This document shows positions 23,183-36,579 of a stretch of DNA of 64,000 bases, in pieces; position 1 is the stretch's first letter, and each line of letters opens with the position of its first letter. Position numbers and translations under genes: made by a program. A model generated the notes under the pieces. The model was not told the DNA's origin and did no database searches. It was given only the letters and a program-made list of their open reading frames with translations. The DNA comes from Diogma glabrata (lineage: Eukaryota > Arthropoda > Insecta > Diptera > Cylindrotomidae), in contig OY856186.1 in assembly GCA_963693315.1 (NCBI GenBank), forward strand, positions 70,144,019-70,208,018. The letters run 5' to 3'.

Positions 23183-25152
23183 CAGTGATGGCGAACCTTT
23201 TTTGCTGGTGGGTCAAAAAAAATTTATGAGATTCTCAATTTAGAGTCATGGGTCACTACAAGAATTAAAATAAAATAGTTTATATATGTAGTTACTTCAT
23301 TGATCAAACTTTTATTTAGAAAATAAAATAATTATCATTAAGAACAAAAATACTGATGTGAAATTTACTGCTGCTTTTGAAACGATAATTTTTGTATATC
23401 TGGTTGATATTCTGTTGTCCTTAATTTCTCACATGCAACAGTTGTTTCTGTCCAGAGCCGATTTCTTTCCAAGGACTTTATGTAATGATGAAAATAGCTG
23501 CTCACAGAAATAAGATGATCCAAACATTGGTAAAACAGCATTTGCTAAATTCATGCAGATAAATGTATTTGGCAAAGAATTTCAAGTTTGAAGTATAATA
23601 TTTTTAATATTTTCTTCGGCTGACTCATTAAAATTCATTAGGGAACTATTTGATTCTATTTTTGCAATCAAATCTTTGAGTTTTTTTATCCATAAACGAT
23701 AATTTTGAAATTCGACTAATTCGATTTCTAAATTATTAATATTCAACCGATTGACGAACTCTAGTTCCATGTTTTTGAATTCAATTTTATAAGGCAAAGT
23801 AGTTTCCAGTTGTTTAAATTGAATAAATCTGATTTTAAATGATTCTTTGATTTCTTCTATAATTGATACATATTTATTGATTGAATGCTCATTATCCTCA
23901 ATATTATTACCAAAAACACCTTTGTTTCAAATTGTGCACGCAAACGTGGAAAATATGTCATAGATTTCATATTTAAATCATTTATAAATTTGTCTAATTT
24001 TAAAACAAACAATTTAATATTTTCATACATATAGTTAATGCAATTCAAAGACTTGAATACTGAGAATAGAATCAATTTCAGATAGTAATTCAGCGAATTG
24101 ACACTTATTCAGAGCTCGTGAAGAAATAAAATTGAAAATATTTGTCACTATTGACATAACCTTTGAAAATGATTGCAATCCTTTTTTACACACAGTACTT
24201 CTGGGTGAATAATACAATTTAATTCCACTAATAGACCGTTAATGTTTTGCTTAAGATGGGTAATAAATTCAACGTTTTTGTCAACCATGCCTGGAGGACC
24301 ATCAGTAGTTACGGAAACAATCTTCTTTATATCAATATTCTTGGTTTCCAAGGCTTTTTTAAATCCATGCATAACGTTGTTTTCCTGTTAAATTCACTAA
24401 TTTTATTGATTCTTCTCTCATTATATCTACACAGAGTTACCATTCGTACTGAATGATACTGTACTGATTTCTAAAACTATGTACTGAAAGTACTGATTTT
24501 TAAGAAAATTGTTCAATTTTAATTTAAGTTCCAATTTAAATACGGAAATAAAACTATACGAGCTATTGTTTGGTATGAACTTGTAATAAGAATTACTTGG
24601 AAAAAATACTTTTATTTTTAAATTGTGGCAGTTACCCACGGAAAATATATTTAAAAATTCTAACTCCTGTGTTTTCCCAAGCAATCGTGGCAGAAAGTTG
24701 TATTTTATCAACTACTGGTGTTGGCCTCAAGTCTCAACAAGATTTCCTTAAACTACTAAAACAATGAAAACCAGATTTCTCCACTTCGCTTTACACATTA
24801 ACCTTTCGACTTAGGAGAGACATATCTAGGTTAAGTGAGACTAAGGATAGTACATATTTTAGCTCTTAATATGTTGTACTAATTTCACTTAGAAAAAAAA
24901 AATGGTCACCCTTTATTTACAGATTTGTATATTTTGCAATGATTGCAAGCTGTACTATATTTTGAGATTCTATTTACAACTAAAATTATTTTATATTTCA
25001 CAAATTAATTGTAAAATTAGATTTATTTATGATTTGTTATAAAAATATTTAAACCTCAAATTTTAGATAAATTATCTGAATATTCTCGCGGGTACTTAAA
25101 AACGCCTCACGGGTCAGTCCATGACCCGCGGGTCACGGGTTCGCCATCACTG
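23183..25152 (-). mobile_element. hAT element inside copia, 1970 bp
   Basis: The ends are CAGTGATGGCGAACC and GGTTCGCCATCACTG, a 15-bp inverted repeat of the hAT type. The 8-bp target duplication GTCTAGAT lies at 23175-23182 and 25153-25160. Just inside, GGTCA-rich sequence (GGGTCAAAAA left, CCCGCGGGTCACGGG right) suggests subterminal repeats. The internal gene is degraded. The element is younger than the copia it sits in. Confidence 0.93.
23580..24720 (-). pseudogene. hAT transposase remnant (GTF2IRD2/ZBED-like type)
   Basis: Minus-strand frames within the hAT element encode pieces of a hAT-superfamily transposase body. The clearest part (24372-24148) reads KKIVSVTTDGPPGMVDKNVE, then HLKQNINGLLVELNCIIHPE and CVKKDCN. 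This matches the conserved TTDGAPSM and C-I-I-H-x-E motif of the hAT catalytic fold, which is also seen in domesticated vertebrate relatives. Further pieces (24075-23857, with YENIKLFVLKLDKFINDL; 23797-23582) follow in other frames. N-terminal BED finger and C-terminal dimerisation regions are not evident. Stops and frameshifts make it non-functional, so mobilisation would need a transposase supplied in trans. Confidence 0.75.
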
Positions 25153-28061
25153 GTCTAGATGCTTGTTTTAGTCCATACAAACTCTTTTTCAATAAACAAA
25201 CTTGATTATCGACTTCAAATCCAAACGGTTGTTCCATATAAATGGTCTCTTCTAAATCACCATTCAGAAAAGCAGTTTTTACATCAAACTGTATCATTTC
25301 AAAATCATTTACTGCTATTATTGATAATATTAAACGAACTGTTGTATATTTTACTACAGGAGCAAAAGTTTCGTTGTAGTCGATTCCTTCTTTCTGAGAG
25401 TAGCCTCGAACAACCAAACGAACTTTGTATTTATCAATAGAACCATCAGACTTATACTTTCTTTTAAAAATCCATTTATTTGAAATAACATTAACATTTT
25501 TCGGTCGTGGAACAAGAATCCAAGTTTTATTTTCTAATAATGAGTTCATTTCCTCATCAACAGCATCCATCCAATAAGAAGAATCATTTCCCTTCAATGC
25601 TTCATCTAAAGTTTGTGGTTCACAGATGCATGAAAAAGCTTCTACAGTTGACGAATGAGTAATTTTTGATCTCAATGGATAAGGATCCCGTGATGTTGGA
25701 ATACTTGGAGAGTTACAATTACTATTATCCAAATCTTCAATTTTATCTTCTATTCTTACTGTACTCTGTTCTTTTTCCAATTGATTTTCATTTTTCTTAT
25801 TGTTTACTATACTATATTTTGCGTTATTGAAATGACATATCTCCTTAAAAATTACATCTCTTCTCACAAAACATGTTCTTGAAACCGGATCATAAACTCG
25901 ATATGCTTTCTTGGAATCGCAATAACCCGTCATATACATTTTTCTGGAATTTTTCTCCCACTTACTTCGTTGATCCTTAGGTATATGTACATAACATTCA
26001 GATCCAAAAATCTTCAAATGTGATACTGAAGGTTTTTCATTAAACCATACTTCAAATGGAGTTAACCCATTTAAAGTATCCGTAGAAATTCTATTTCTCA
26101 CATAAACTGCTGTTGATGTAGCTTCACCCCATAAATTAAGCGGAAGTTCACTTGCATGTAACATTGATTTTGCAGTTTCTATTACAGTACGGTTTTGACG
26201 TTCTATAAAACCATTCTGTTCAGGAGCTCTTGGAGTACTCGTTTCATGTTTAATTCCATGCGATAATAAAAATTCATTCACATTTTCATTACAAAATTCT
26301 AGACCACAATCTGAACGAAGTTTTCTTATAACTTTTCCATCAGCACAAACATCAGCATAAAATTGTTTAGTTGCATTCAAAACACCTGTTTTGTCCCTTA
26401 AAAAATAAACAAAACAATATCGTGAGCAATCATCTTTAAATAAAATAAAATAATTTGCTCCTCCAAAAGATGGTTGACTCATTTTTCCACATAAATCAAC
26501 ATGAAATATTTCACCTGACAATTTTGACCTTCTTGATTTTTCTTTTGGAAAAGAAAAACGATGCTGTTTACCTTCAACACAGCTTTGACAAAATGGATTG
26601 TCTTCAGGAACATCAGTTACTTTCATACCACTAACAGTACAATCTTTAATCATTTTTCGTAACATTTTAAAATTCACATGTCCCAATCGTTCATGCCATA
26701 ACATTAAATTTTCATCTATGACAACATTAGCTTCAATAGAATTAATAGGTTTAAAATTTAATTTATATAAATTATTATTGTATTGATAACCATCAACCAG
26801 TAATTTATTATCTTTATGAAAATAAACTTTACCGTTTTCATGAAAAATTATACGAATACCTTTTTCAGTAGTTTTTCTTACTGACAGCAAATTTTTCGTT
26901 ATACGTGGACAATATAAAACATCTTTCATGGTATATGTATCACAAATATCATGAGCATTTACAATTATGACATCAATATCTCCCACTCCTTTAACAGGAA
27001 GTATACTGCCATCTCCTACACGTACACTATATTCATCATTTGTAAAATTCTTTAAATTTTTAAAGCAATCTTTTCGAAAAGAAATATGTTCCGTTGCACC
27101 GGAATCAGCAAACCAAACATCATTATCATTCATTTCGATATTACACGATGAATTTTCAATACTAAAAATCTTACTATTCATTAAAAAAGAAGTATCATTA
27201 TTATTATTATTTTGAACAACCAATGACGACTTTTGTTTTTCTTTTGCATTTTTCAAAAAACAATTTCTCGACATATGTCCAGGCTTTTTACAAAAATGAC
27301 AAATAAATTTCTTTTTCTCAAAAACATTACGGTTGTTAACAGCACTTGAACTTGAAACTTGTTTTGATTTTCCAACATATGTTTCACTTTTATTTATTTT
27401 TACATGCTCACCTTGTCGTATTGTAAAAATACTTTCTTCATTAATCAAATAATCCGTTAGTTTTGTAACTGTCTGTGAAGCACGCGGAACTGCATACCAA
27501 GCTGCACGAACACCATCGTATTTTGGATCCAATCCTGATAATATTTTTGCAACAACCATCGGTTCCTTTTGTTCCATATTTAAATTTTTCAAGCGTTGCG
27601 CAAATGATACAACCTTTGAAATATAATCCGCCATAGTTTCATTTGCCTCCATTTTTGCATTTATAAAATGATTCAATAGCACTTGAATCGATTGGTCACT
27701 TTTTTCTGCATGTATCGTTTGTAATTTTGACCACATCTCAGCTGCAGTTAAACAGTCGGATAAATGACGTAACTGATTAAGTTCGAGATCTCTCATTAGA
27801 AAACCTTGTGCTTCAGCATCTCTGTCTTCCCAAGTCTCAATTTCAGTAGCAGTTGCTTTTGCAACATCAGGTTTTGGAGTTGAACCATCCATAAATTTTC
27901 TCAATTTATTTTCTTTCATGTAAATTTCCATCTGTCTTTTCCATAATTGGAAATTATTTCCATTAAAGCGATGAATCACCATTGACAGATCCATTACATT
28001 AACTTTGAGTTTAATATTACTCAAAATTTTATTGTCACTAGAAACAAACTTTTTATCTATA

Positions 28062-28079
28062 TCTTCTGGGCTCATAACC
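28062..28079 (-). promoter_or_regulatory. copia primer-binding site overlapping gag ATG
   Basis: GGTTATGAGCCCAG lies next to the 5' LTR. It is one base from the GGTTATGGGCCCAG that I recall for Drosophila copia, where a fragment of initiator tRNA-Met primes synthesis. Its ATG is also the start codon of the polyprotein. Confidence 0.7.
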
Positions 28080-28278
28080 TATTGAAAGGATATAAGACAA
28101 AATAATTGTTTGTACACAGTGATTCAAGTTCAACTCAAGACTAATTTTATTATAAACATATTTACAACAATTTAGCTTCTATTAGTTATACAGTTCAACA
28201 TAAATGATAACAAGTTTAACAGTTCAATATAAGTAATTCAGAATGTAAAATATAAAGTTGTAATTAGTACATTCAACA
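28080..28278 (-). repeat. copia 5' LTR
   Basis: 199 bp with one visible difference from the partner LTR. It contains the element's promoter side. The inner edge is immediately followed, on the minus strand, by the primer-binding site. Confidence 0.92.
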
Positions 28279-28283
28279 CATGT

Positions 28284-28620
28284 ATTACATACAATTCCAA
28301 ATTAACAACATATTTGGTGAAGATGATAAAATTTGTAACATCCTAATGTGTTAAATTCCAATACATATAACTTTGATATACAAATGTAATTGTTTCAGGT
28401 TATACTATCTTTCTTACGTTATTTTTAATTTCATAAAAATTGTGTTCAACAAAAAAAACATTGATCAAAGCAAACTACCGTTTAAAACGATAGTTAAATA
28501 AAAAGCAAATTAAGTGTACACAACACAACAACTTCCCAAATTTTCATGATGATTAATGTATTAATGCATAAAGGACAAACAGACACACTTTCAATTTTAT
28601 ATATATTCAAAATTTATTTA
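28284..28620 (-). mobile_element. Helitron-like repeat, copy B, 5' part
   Basis: Reverse homologue of about 5100-5520. On the minus strand it starts near 28620 with a TATATATAAAATTG and TGTCTGTTTGTCC start region, and passes TTTGATCAATG and GTATATCAAAGTTATATGTA on the way to the copia junction. Together with 21361-21843 it forms one element opened by copia. Confidence 0.7.
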
Positions 28621-28644
28621 GCAGGATGACTCGAAAGCAAATTG

Positions 28645-28870
28645 CAAAAGACAGTAGCAATATAACTTTAAAAAACTGCGTTATAGATCAATTTTTTAAA
28701 ATTCGTAAAAAGAAATTTTTATTATATTTATGAATTCATGAATAAAAAAAAATAATTTTAATGGTATTTAATAAAAGTTAAAAAAAAACAATAAAAAAAT
28801 ATGTTGGTCACCAGGAAAATAAACTCACGACTTACAGAACATCAGTCGAGCGCGATATCCACTTCGCAAT
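28645..28870 (-). mobile_element. tRNA-like SINE, second family
   Basis: Read on the minus strand it has GGATATCGCGCTCGACT (box-A-like), a GTGAGTTTATTTTCCTGG box-B-like segment (degraded), then an A/T-rich body ending CTGTCTTTTGC. The same order occurs on the plus strand at 38262-38480, where box B is better (GAGTTCAATTCCTGG). A tail-only third copy is near 38720-38775. Confidence 0.55.
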
Positions 28871-28904
28871 TTTAAACGTTAAGAATTGATAGATGTATTT
28901 CATC

Positions 28905-29263
28905 AAATAATTTAATTTTATTGTTGCGAAATCGCTTTTTTGATTTCACACAGTGGATTTTGCAAAATACTCCAGGTGCTGCTTTTTCTGAAAGGTCTTC
29001 CTTATCTTTATATTTGCTCAACAAGCTGTTCAAAGTTCTGCTACTTGTTCTTAGTTTAATTTTGTGTGGCTTCAGGAGATTTCCTATCCTTTTAGATTTT
29101 GTATATAGTTCAGTAAAATTTTTATAATAAATAAATTAAAATTAGACAAGCGTGTTTTGTTTTTTTAATTTGCTGATAGTGAAAAGGTGCTGGAGTATTT
29201 AGCAAAATCCACTGTGTGAAATCAAAAAGGCAATTTTGCAACAATAAAATTAAATTATTTGAT
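28905..29263. mobile_element. MITE with about 85-bp inverted repeats
   Basis: ATCAAATAATTTAATTTTATT at the left mirrors AATAAAATTAAATTATTTGAT at the right. The arms continue through TTTCACACAGTGGATTTTGC and GGTGCTG. A central 190 bp is unique. An open frame at 28921 runs through the arm only and is not a gene. Confidence 0.65.
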
Positions 29264-29739
29264 TTTAAGATTTCACTGCACTCCGAACCAAAAATTAAAA
29301 TTGATATATTTCATATTTAAAAAAATATTTTTTTGTTCTTCAAAAATGCATATTAAAATTGATGACGCGAATATATAAATTTCAATCCATACAAAATTTC
29401 ATAACGCGGCTAAAGAAGTTTTTACTTCAAAAATGAATATTTAGTGTTATAATATTTAGAATACAATAAATTAAAAGAAAAAACAGTTATCATTAATTTT
29501 GTGGCACGACAGTTTGTGGCACGACAAAAAAAGAAAGGCAGTTGTTATTACAAACATATTTTAATTTTTTTTGGTTTAATCGAACATTATTTGGTAAATG
29601 TTATCATACCAGAACAATTGTTATATTGATTGATGAATCAATCAAGATTGATGGGTGGATTAATAATCAAGGTTTGATCGCAAATTTTAGTTGATATTAA
29701 CGTTTGTGGAAAGTTAATTAATTAGGTTAATTAATTAAG

Positions 29740-31375
<1,636 letters not shown>

Positions 31376-31520
31376 TCCAGTTCTGCCCAGTTCGTCCTAA
31401 AATTCTTTTTGCATCAGGATCCCATAAAAACTTTTTAAACGATTCTTTGTGTTGTATTTCATGTGCTGTTCTGTAATACTGTTGGAATGCATCAATTGAT
31501 TCTTCTGCTTGTGTAGGCAT
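31376..31520 (-). CDS. Na+/K+-ATPase beta subunit, first coding exon B (partial gene)
   Basis: This exon encodes 48 residues starting MPTQAEESIDAFQQYYRTAH and ending KFLWDPDAKRILGRTGQNW. GRTGxxW is the beta-subunit motif just before the single membrane span. The preceding part is the short cytoplasmic tail that differs between isoforms. The exon leaves after TGG A at a GTAAGT donor, phase 1, the same as exon A at 14724. A polypyrimidine tract and AG (minus strand TTTTCTTTTCAG, ending at 31527) stand six bases before the ATG. The coding start therefore lies in an internal exon, and at least one 5' UTR exon should lie at higher coordinates. Downstream shared exons are not in view. Either an alternative first exon of the same gene as exon A, or an adjacent paralogue. 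Confidence 0.78.
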
Positions 31521-31526
31521 CTTATA

Positions 31527-34017
31527 CTGAAAAGAAAATATTTTGAGTTACCTTTTGATATTTCAATTTAAAACTTTTTGAGGAAAATCACCGATTCTGT
31601 GTTTTGCATTTTATGAACGATATTTCAGTTTCAGCCAAAGAAACCGATGCAACGTTTCATAATACGGAACACAAACCAGACTTAACTCATGCAGAGAAAA
31701 GAACTGTAATTGTTAAGCAAAATACTCTCAGTAAATGAACTACTGAGATTAAACCAACCGATCATTAACATCGGTGCAAAAACTGCAACAATGTTAACTG
31801 AGAATCAAAATAAACGGAGAAAGCAAAATGAAAATTCAAAATACAGACATTTTACGTTGACATGTGATAACAAAATACACAAGCAATCTGATTCTCTAAA
31901 TAACGACATCTTTGGCATAGGAGTAGACTAGCACAAATATATTCATAAATAAGAACGAATAAAACAAATAAATGAAAATCAAAATGTGGACACACAAACA
32001 CATGATGTTTTATATTGAACAGATTGCGTAAAATATTACAAATGCCAAATCAGCTTGACGAATGACGAATCATGTTCCACATCTACCGGATTGCTTTCAA
32101 TTTTATAAATACCAGATGGTGTCGACTTAATCCTAATTATGAGCCCAAGTTTCTGTTTTGGGGAAGAGTTTCAAAACCAGAAAAAATATCGAAAGTCAGA
32201 ACAAACTTCAAATACCAAATTGTTCATTAACCGCAACGGACACACTGAAACGTATTCTCCTTTGAACGAATTACACCGAATTTTCCATTAGTCCAAACGG
32301 TTTCGGCTCAAAACAAATTTGATGTTAAATGGATGGAAAAAATTTCCCAAACTACAATAACGTTAGCATGTTCACTCCTCAATGTTAAAGTCAATCCAAC
32401 TCATGTTTAATATATATAATGAATTGCCTCAACTTTCTTATTGGTTATTATAGCCTCAATTCAACACAAATTGATATGTTTTCGTGGTTTCAACTACACC
32501 AGAGACTTGTTATTAAATGGAAAATACAAAAATCCAGACCAAGTTAATCCAGCTCGTTTCCACCTCCAACTAACTGTGCCAAATGTTACAAATGCCTAGA
32601 TAATTCCAGATCTATCCAATATTGTTTTTAAGGTAGAGAAAATGTTGAAACAAAAATAAATTGCATGCCACATTAAAAATTGGGCAAACAATTTAACACA
32701 GTTCAATGATTTCTGATTAGTCTTTTTCAGAATAACTTGACTAACTTGCTGATCCAGCATGAAGGTTTAATTATTACAAAAAATTTGTTTCTATATTTCG
32801 AATAGTAAATTTTTATTCTTTATTTCAGCTATCTGTGGTAGCTGTATCATAAACATGGATTCTACAGACTAAGAAAATAGGTCAAGACCATTATAGAGTC
32901 AGACGATTGGAGCTTTTTTTCGAACGGAGCTGGTTATATATACTTACTTCACCGTAGAACTTCATTTTATATTATAATTTTTCGTTTGTTTCTTCTTGAT
33001 TATATACACAACCAATAAAATTAAGATTACAAAAGGATTTAAAACCAAAATGTTGTTGCAGATTAAACTACTAATTATACACTTTTGTGACAAGATGTAT
33101 TAAATTTGACAACAATAGTAAACGATTCTACTACAAAAAATATGTATTTATTGATTTAAAAAAAATAATTTATTGGTTCAATTTGTTGATTGATATGTTA
33201 AAAATATTTGAAATAAAACGATTTTGTATTTTATTCCGGAATACACATTTGAAATTCAAAATGCTTGTGTTGTTGTTTGTTGAAAAAATAAAATAAAATA
33301 AACGAGCTATTATTTAAAATTGACTGTATGTGTGACGGTGGGGATTGACACTATATTTTTATTCGTGAAACAAACCATCACTATTATGACTGGTATAAAT
33401 TACATTGCAAATAGTCAAGAAAACGTTGGTATTTTGATTATTATTTGTAATAGAGTAGAACAGATAAATGTAGTAAATTTTTCATTACACAAATAGAGTG
33501 AAAAATTGCGATTCATGAAAATCGTTTCTGCTATTTTTTTTTTTTAAAGATTTTTTAACTTTTCAAGTTGAAGTTTGAGTACTATCGCATATTCTACTTG
33601 GTTAATTGCATCTTTTGGATGCTGTTTGTGTGTGACGAATGGAATTTTAGGCCACGCCAATTTAGTTTGTTTGTTAAAGACGGCATAGCTTTTGTTATAG
33701 TCTTCACAATTTATTACTACTTATTCCCACGTACCGTTTTTAAACAATTAATTCATATTTCTCGTGTTGCATTACCTTGATTTATTTTTTCGAGCTGTAG
33801 AAAGGCAGATCCTTCTGATGCGATTGTTACAAATCCCGATACTGTTGTTTGCAGAAGATGTCCTCAACTGTGGTATACTAATTGTTAATCCTGTTTGTAT
33901 AGCTTAAATACTTTTCCGTTGGTGTCTGGCAATACGCGTTTCAGTCTATGGCAGACACAAACTAGATAATTCCGATACACAATTTGACTGCTTTCAAGAT
34001 TAGCGTATTTTACAGCT
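31527..34017. other. Upstream region of exon B, no feature resolved
   Basis: About 2.5 kb expected to hold the 5' UTR exon and promoter of the beta-subunit transcript, but I cannot place them. A 70-codon plus-strand frame at 33568-33780 encodes a hydrophobic peptide with no recognised family. TATATATA near 32935 is one possible core-promoter element, without further support. Confidence 0.3.
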
Positions 34018-34575
34018 TCATTCTACTCAATTAAACCTCTCCTAAACCTCTCCTACTCAATTAGACCTCTCCATCGTATGTATCAACTAACACCAAGCTC
34101 AAGTTATACAAGACATTGATTAGGCCGATTGTGATGTACCGGTCACAAACGTGGACCCTTACACAAAATGACGAATCGCATTTATCTGTATTTGAGCGTA
34201 AGATCCTACATTTTTGGTCCACTTAAGACAGACGATGGAGAGTACAGAACCCGGTATAACTTTGAGGTCAGAGACCTTCTTCAGGGTCCTGATATAATAG
34301 ATTGCATCCGTTCTAATAGGATTGCTTGGTTTGGGCATGTTTTACGAGCCGATTCACAGTCTGGAATGATTAAAAAAATGTACGTTAGTACCCCCAGGGA
34401 GGGGCGACCGCGAAGTAGACCACGACTACAATGGGAGACGGACGTAATAAACGACATTAAAAATCGGCTGCCATGGTAATTATGTCGCTGTTGCGAATGA
34501 CCGTGGTGAATATTTAAATCTGATTAGCCTGGCAACGCTCCTATATGGAGCATGAACGCCAAAAAAAAAAAAAAA
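34018..34575 (+). pseudogene. RTE-like LINE, 5'-truncated 3' end with poly(A)
   Basis: This matches the complement of 62229-62770. It encodes YKTLIRPIVMY, then WTLTQNDESHLSVFERKIL, then after a shift FGPLKTDDGEYRTRYNFEV, DIIDCIRSNRIAWFGHVLRA and RPRLQWETDVINDIKNRLPW. This is the conserved region between the reverse transcriptase and the C-terminus in RTE-type elements. The 3' UTR ends at GGAGCATGAACGCC followed by 15 A residues. The first 60 bp contain a small CTCCTACTCAATTA duplication. Confidence 0.85.
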
Positions 34576-34741
34576 CAACTGCATTGTCGTAATATTTTTT
34601 TGCAAACCCGATAACCGCGAAATCGCCAAAAAGAGAAACAACGTGTAAGTGAGATAGTATGCTATTTTTTAAATTTTTTTTATACAAAAAAATTTTTGAA
34701 ACAGATGCAATAATCAAAAATTAATTATTTTCAAATCATTA

Positions 34742-36179
34742 TAGACCAGGGTCGATAATTTTTGAAAACAAAAAAAATAATAGTAGGATGAAACCCATTA
34801 GAAAAGGAGGAGAATATTATAAAAATGAAAGGAAAAATAATTTACGGGCGATCTGAGGTCGGGAAGGGGAAGGGGTGAGTTTTTAAGGGTAAAAAACGGT
34901 TTATCTCGATTTCCGGCAAAACTAAAAGTCCTATGGAAAAAAGTAACATAGCAAAGTTGTAGGTAATAAAAAGATCTAAAACTTTTGTATCGACACTTTT
35001 TTCACATAACCTCAAAATTTATGTGAAAAATTCAAAAAACCAAGTTTTTGGTTTTTTATTTTTATCTTTTACAAAAAAATTTTTTTTTTCACGAAATTTG
35101 GTGAAAACTTACCTTTTTATGTCCCAAATACGCTGTAATTTATTTGATTTGAAATTTTTATTTGGTCACCTTATTTTGAATTAATATCGAAAAAGCACCC
35201 TAATTTTCAATCGAAAATTCACCCGTCAAAATATCAGCTTTTTTCAAAAAGTTGGTATGCTTTCTGTTCGTTGAAATCTCTACTTTCCGATGGTGAAAAA
35301 AAAAATATATTACTATAGTAAATCTTCTCAGAAAATGCAAAAAATGAATTGAATTTTCGATTGAAAATTAGGGTGCTTTTTCGATATTAATTCAAAATAA
35401 GGTGAAAAAATAAATATTTCAAATCAAATAAATTACAGCGTATTTGGGACATAAAAAGGTAAGTTTTCACCAAATTTTGTGAAAAAAAAAAATTGTTTTG
35501 TAAAAGATAAAAATGAAAAACCAAAAACTATGGTTTTTTGAATCGAAAATTCAATTCATTTTTTGCATTTTCTGAGAAGATTTACTGTAGTAATATATTT
35601 TTTTTTTCATCATCGGAAAGTAAAGATTTCAACGAACAGAAAACATACCAGTTTTTTGAAAAAAGCTGATATTTTGACGGGTGAATTTTCGATTGAAAAT
35701 TAGGGTGCTTTTTCGATATTAATTCAAAATAAGGTGAACAAATAAAAATTTCCAATCAAATAAGTTACAGCGTATTTGGGACATAAAAAGGCAAGTTTTC
35801 ACCAAATTTCGTGAAAAAAAAAATTTTTTTGTAAAAGATAAAAATAAAAAACCAAAAACTTGGTTTTTTGAATTTTTCACATAAATTTTGAGGTTATGTG
35901 AAAAAAGTGTCGATACAAAAGTTTTAGGTTTTAAGATCTTTTTATTACCTACAACTTTGCTATGTTACTTTTTTCCATAGGACTTTTAGTTTTGCCGGAA
36001 ATCGAGATAAACCGTTTTTTACCCTTAAAAACTCACCCCTTCCCCTTCCCGACCTCAGATCGCCCGTAAATTATTTTTTCTTTCATTTTTATAATATTCT
36101 CCTCCTTTTCTAATGGGTTTCATCCTACTATTATTTTTTTTTACTTTTTATTATTTTTAAAGGCTTCTACCCTGGTCTA
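34742..36179. mobile_element. Foldback element, arms of about 630 bp, TTA target duplication
   Basis: It starts TAGACCAGGG and ends CCCTGGTCTA, flanked by TTA at 34739-34741 and 36180-36182. The two arms (34742-35363 and about 35542-36179) are near mirror images throughout. Shared landmarks are GGCGATCTGAGGTCGGGAAG, GTTTATCTCGATTTCCGGC, ACGCTGTAATTTATTTGA and GCACCCTAATTTTCAATCG. The 180-bp loop is a further copy of an arm segment, so the centre can pair in two registers. No protein is encoded. TTA suggests a PIF/Harbinger-mobilised non-autonomous element. Confidence 0.8.
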
Positions 36180-36426
36180 TTAATTCTGTATTATGTTTTT
36201 TATTACTTAAAGTTTTATTAATTTTTATTGTTATATTATGTCAAAATTAATTTTCTTAATAATTTATTTGTAATATTAATATACCAAATGTTAAATAAAA
36301 TTTGCTAGGATACAGAAATTATTTTTTGTGTGCGTCATATGAAATTTTCGCGAGATCGCAATCTAAGATAATTTCGGGATCTAAGAAGTTTGTGTCTGTT
36401 AATGGTACAACTCTCGAGTTTCTTAT

Positions 36427-36577
36427 AGTGAATTCTTTTCTCCCTGTTCGGTACAAGTTCCAACACAGAATTATCCAAATTAGTATTCTTTTGTAAAAAG
36501 TGCAATACAAAAAAAAAAAATTTCGATAACTCGGAGTCGGAACTTGTACCGGAACAAGTAGAAAAGAATTCACTATT
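36427..36577. repeat. Inverted repeat, 37-bp arms
   Basis: TAGTGAATTCTTTTCT then GTTCGGTACAAGTTCC at the left mirrors GGAACTTGTACCGGAACAAG then AGAAAAGAATTCACTA at the right, across a 75-bp spacer. Small open frames over it on both strands reflect the symmetry and are not genes. Confidence 0.6.
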
Positions 36578-36579
36578 AC

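Larger units (their letters stand above)
22090..28075 (-). pseudogene. copia Gag-Pol polyprotein, split by a hAT insertion
   Basis: A single copia-type Gag-Pol frame runs from ATG at 28075 to 25161, resumes at 23182 and stops at 22090. Domains in order are Gag (about residues 30-220, IHRFNGNNFQLWKRQM) and a CCHC knuckle (C-x2-C-x4-H-x4-C, about 259-272). The aspartic protease has DSGA at about 324. The Gag-pre-integrase His/Cys region (HERLGHVN) is at about 461, and integrase has Asp at about 527, Asp at about 589 and Glu at about 625. Reverse transcriptase starts near residue 845; its second half has the YVDD active site, followed by RNase H (CDSDFA, SSTEAEF, CDNQAAV). I see no stop or frameshift in either half. 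The hAT with its 8-bp duplication is the only obvious break, so copia protein from this copy would be truncated within RT. Confidence 0.9.
21844..28278 (-). mobile_element. Ty1/copia LTR retrotransposon, nearly complete, interrupted by hAT
   Basis: Full-length copia-superfamily element in minus orientation. Two 199-bp LTRs start TGTTGAATG and end CAATA. They are flanked by the 5-bp target duplication CATGT at 21839-21843 and 28279-28283. A primer-binding site beginning GGTTATGAGCCCAG directly follows the 5' LTR. It resembles the initiator-tRNA-Met-derived site of Drosophila copia and overlaps the gag start codon. A purine-rich tract (about 22050-22043) precedes the 3' LTR. The LTRs differ at one visible base, so the insertion is young. 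A hAT element of 1970 bp splits the reverse transcriptase. Confidence 0.92.

Noticed and set aside
33568..33780. Hydrophobic 70-codon plus-strand frame as a membrane protein gene
   Set aside because: AT-rich DNA readily gives Phe/Ile/Tyr-rich frames. There is no family, no splice context and no neighbours to support it.
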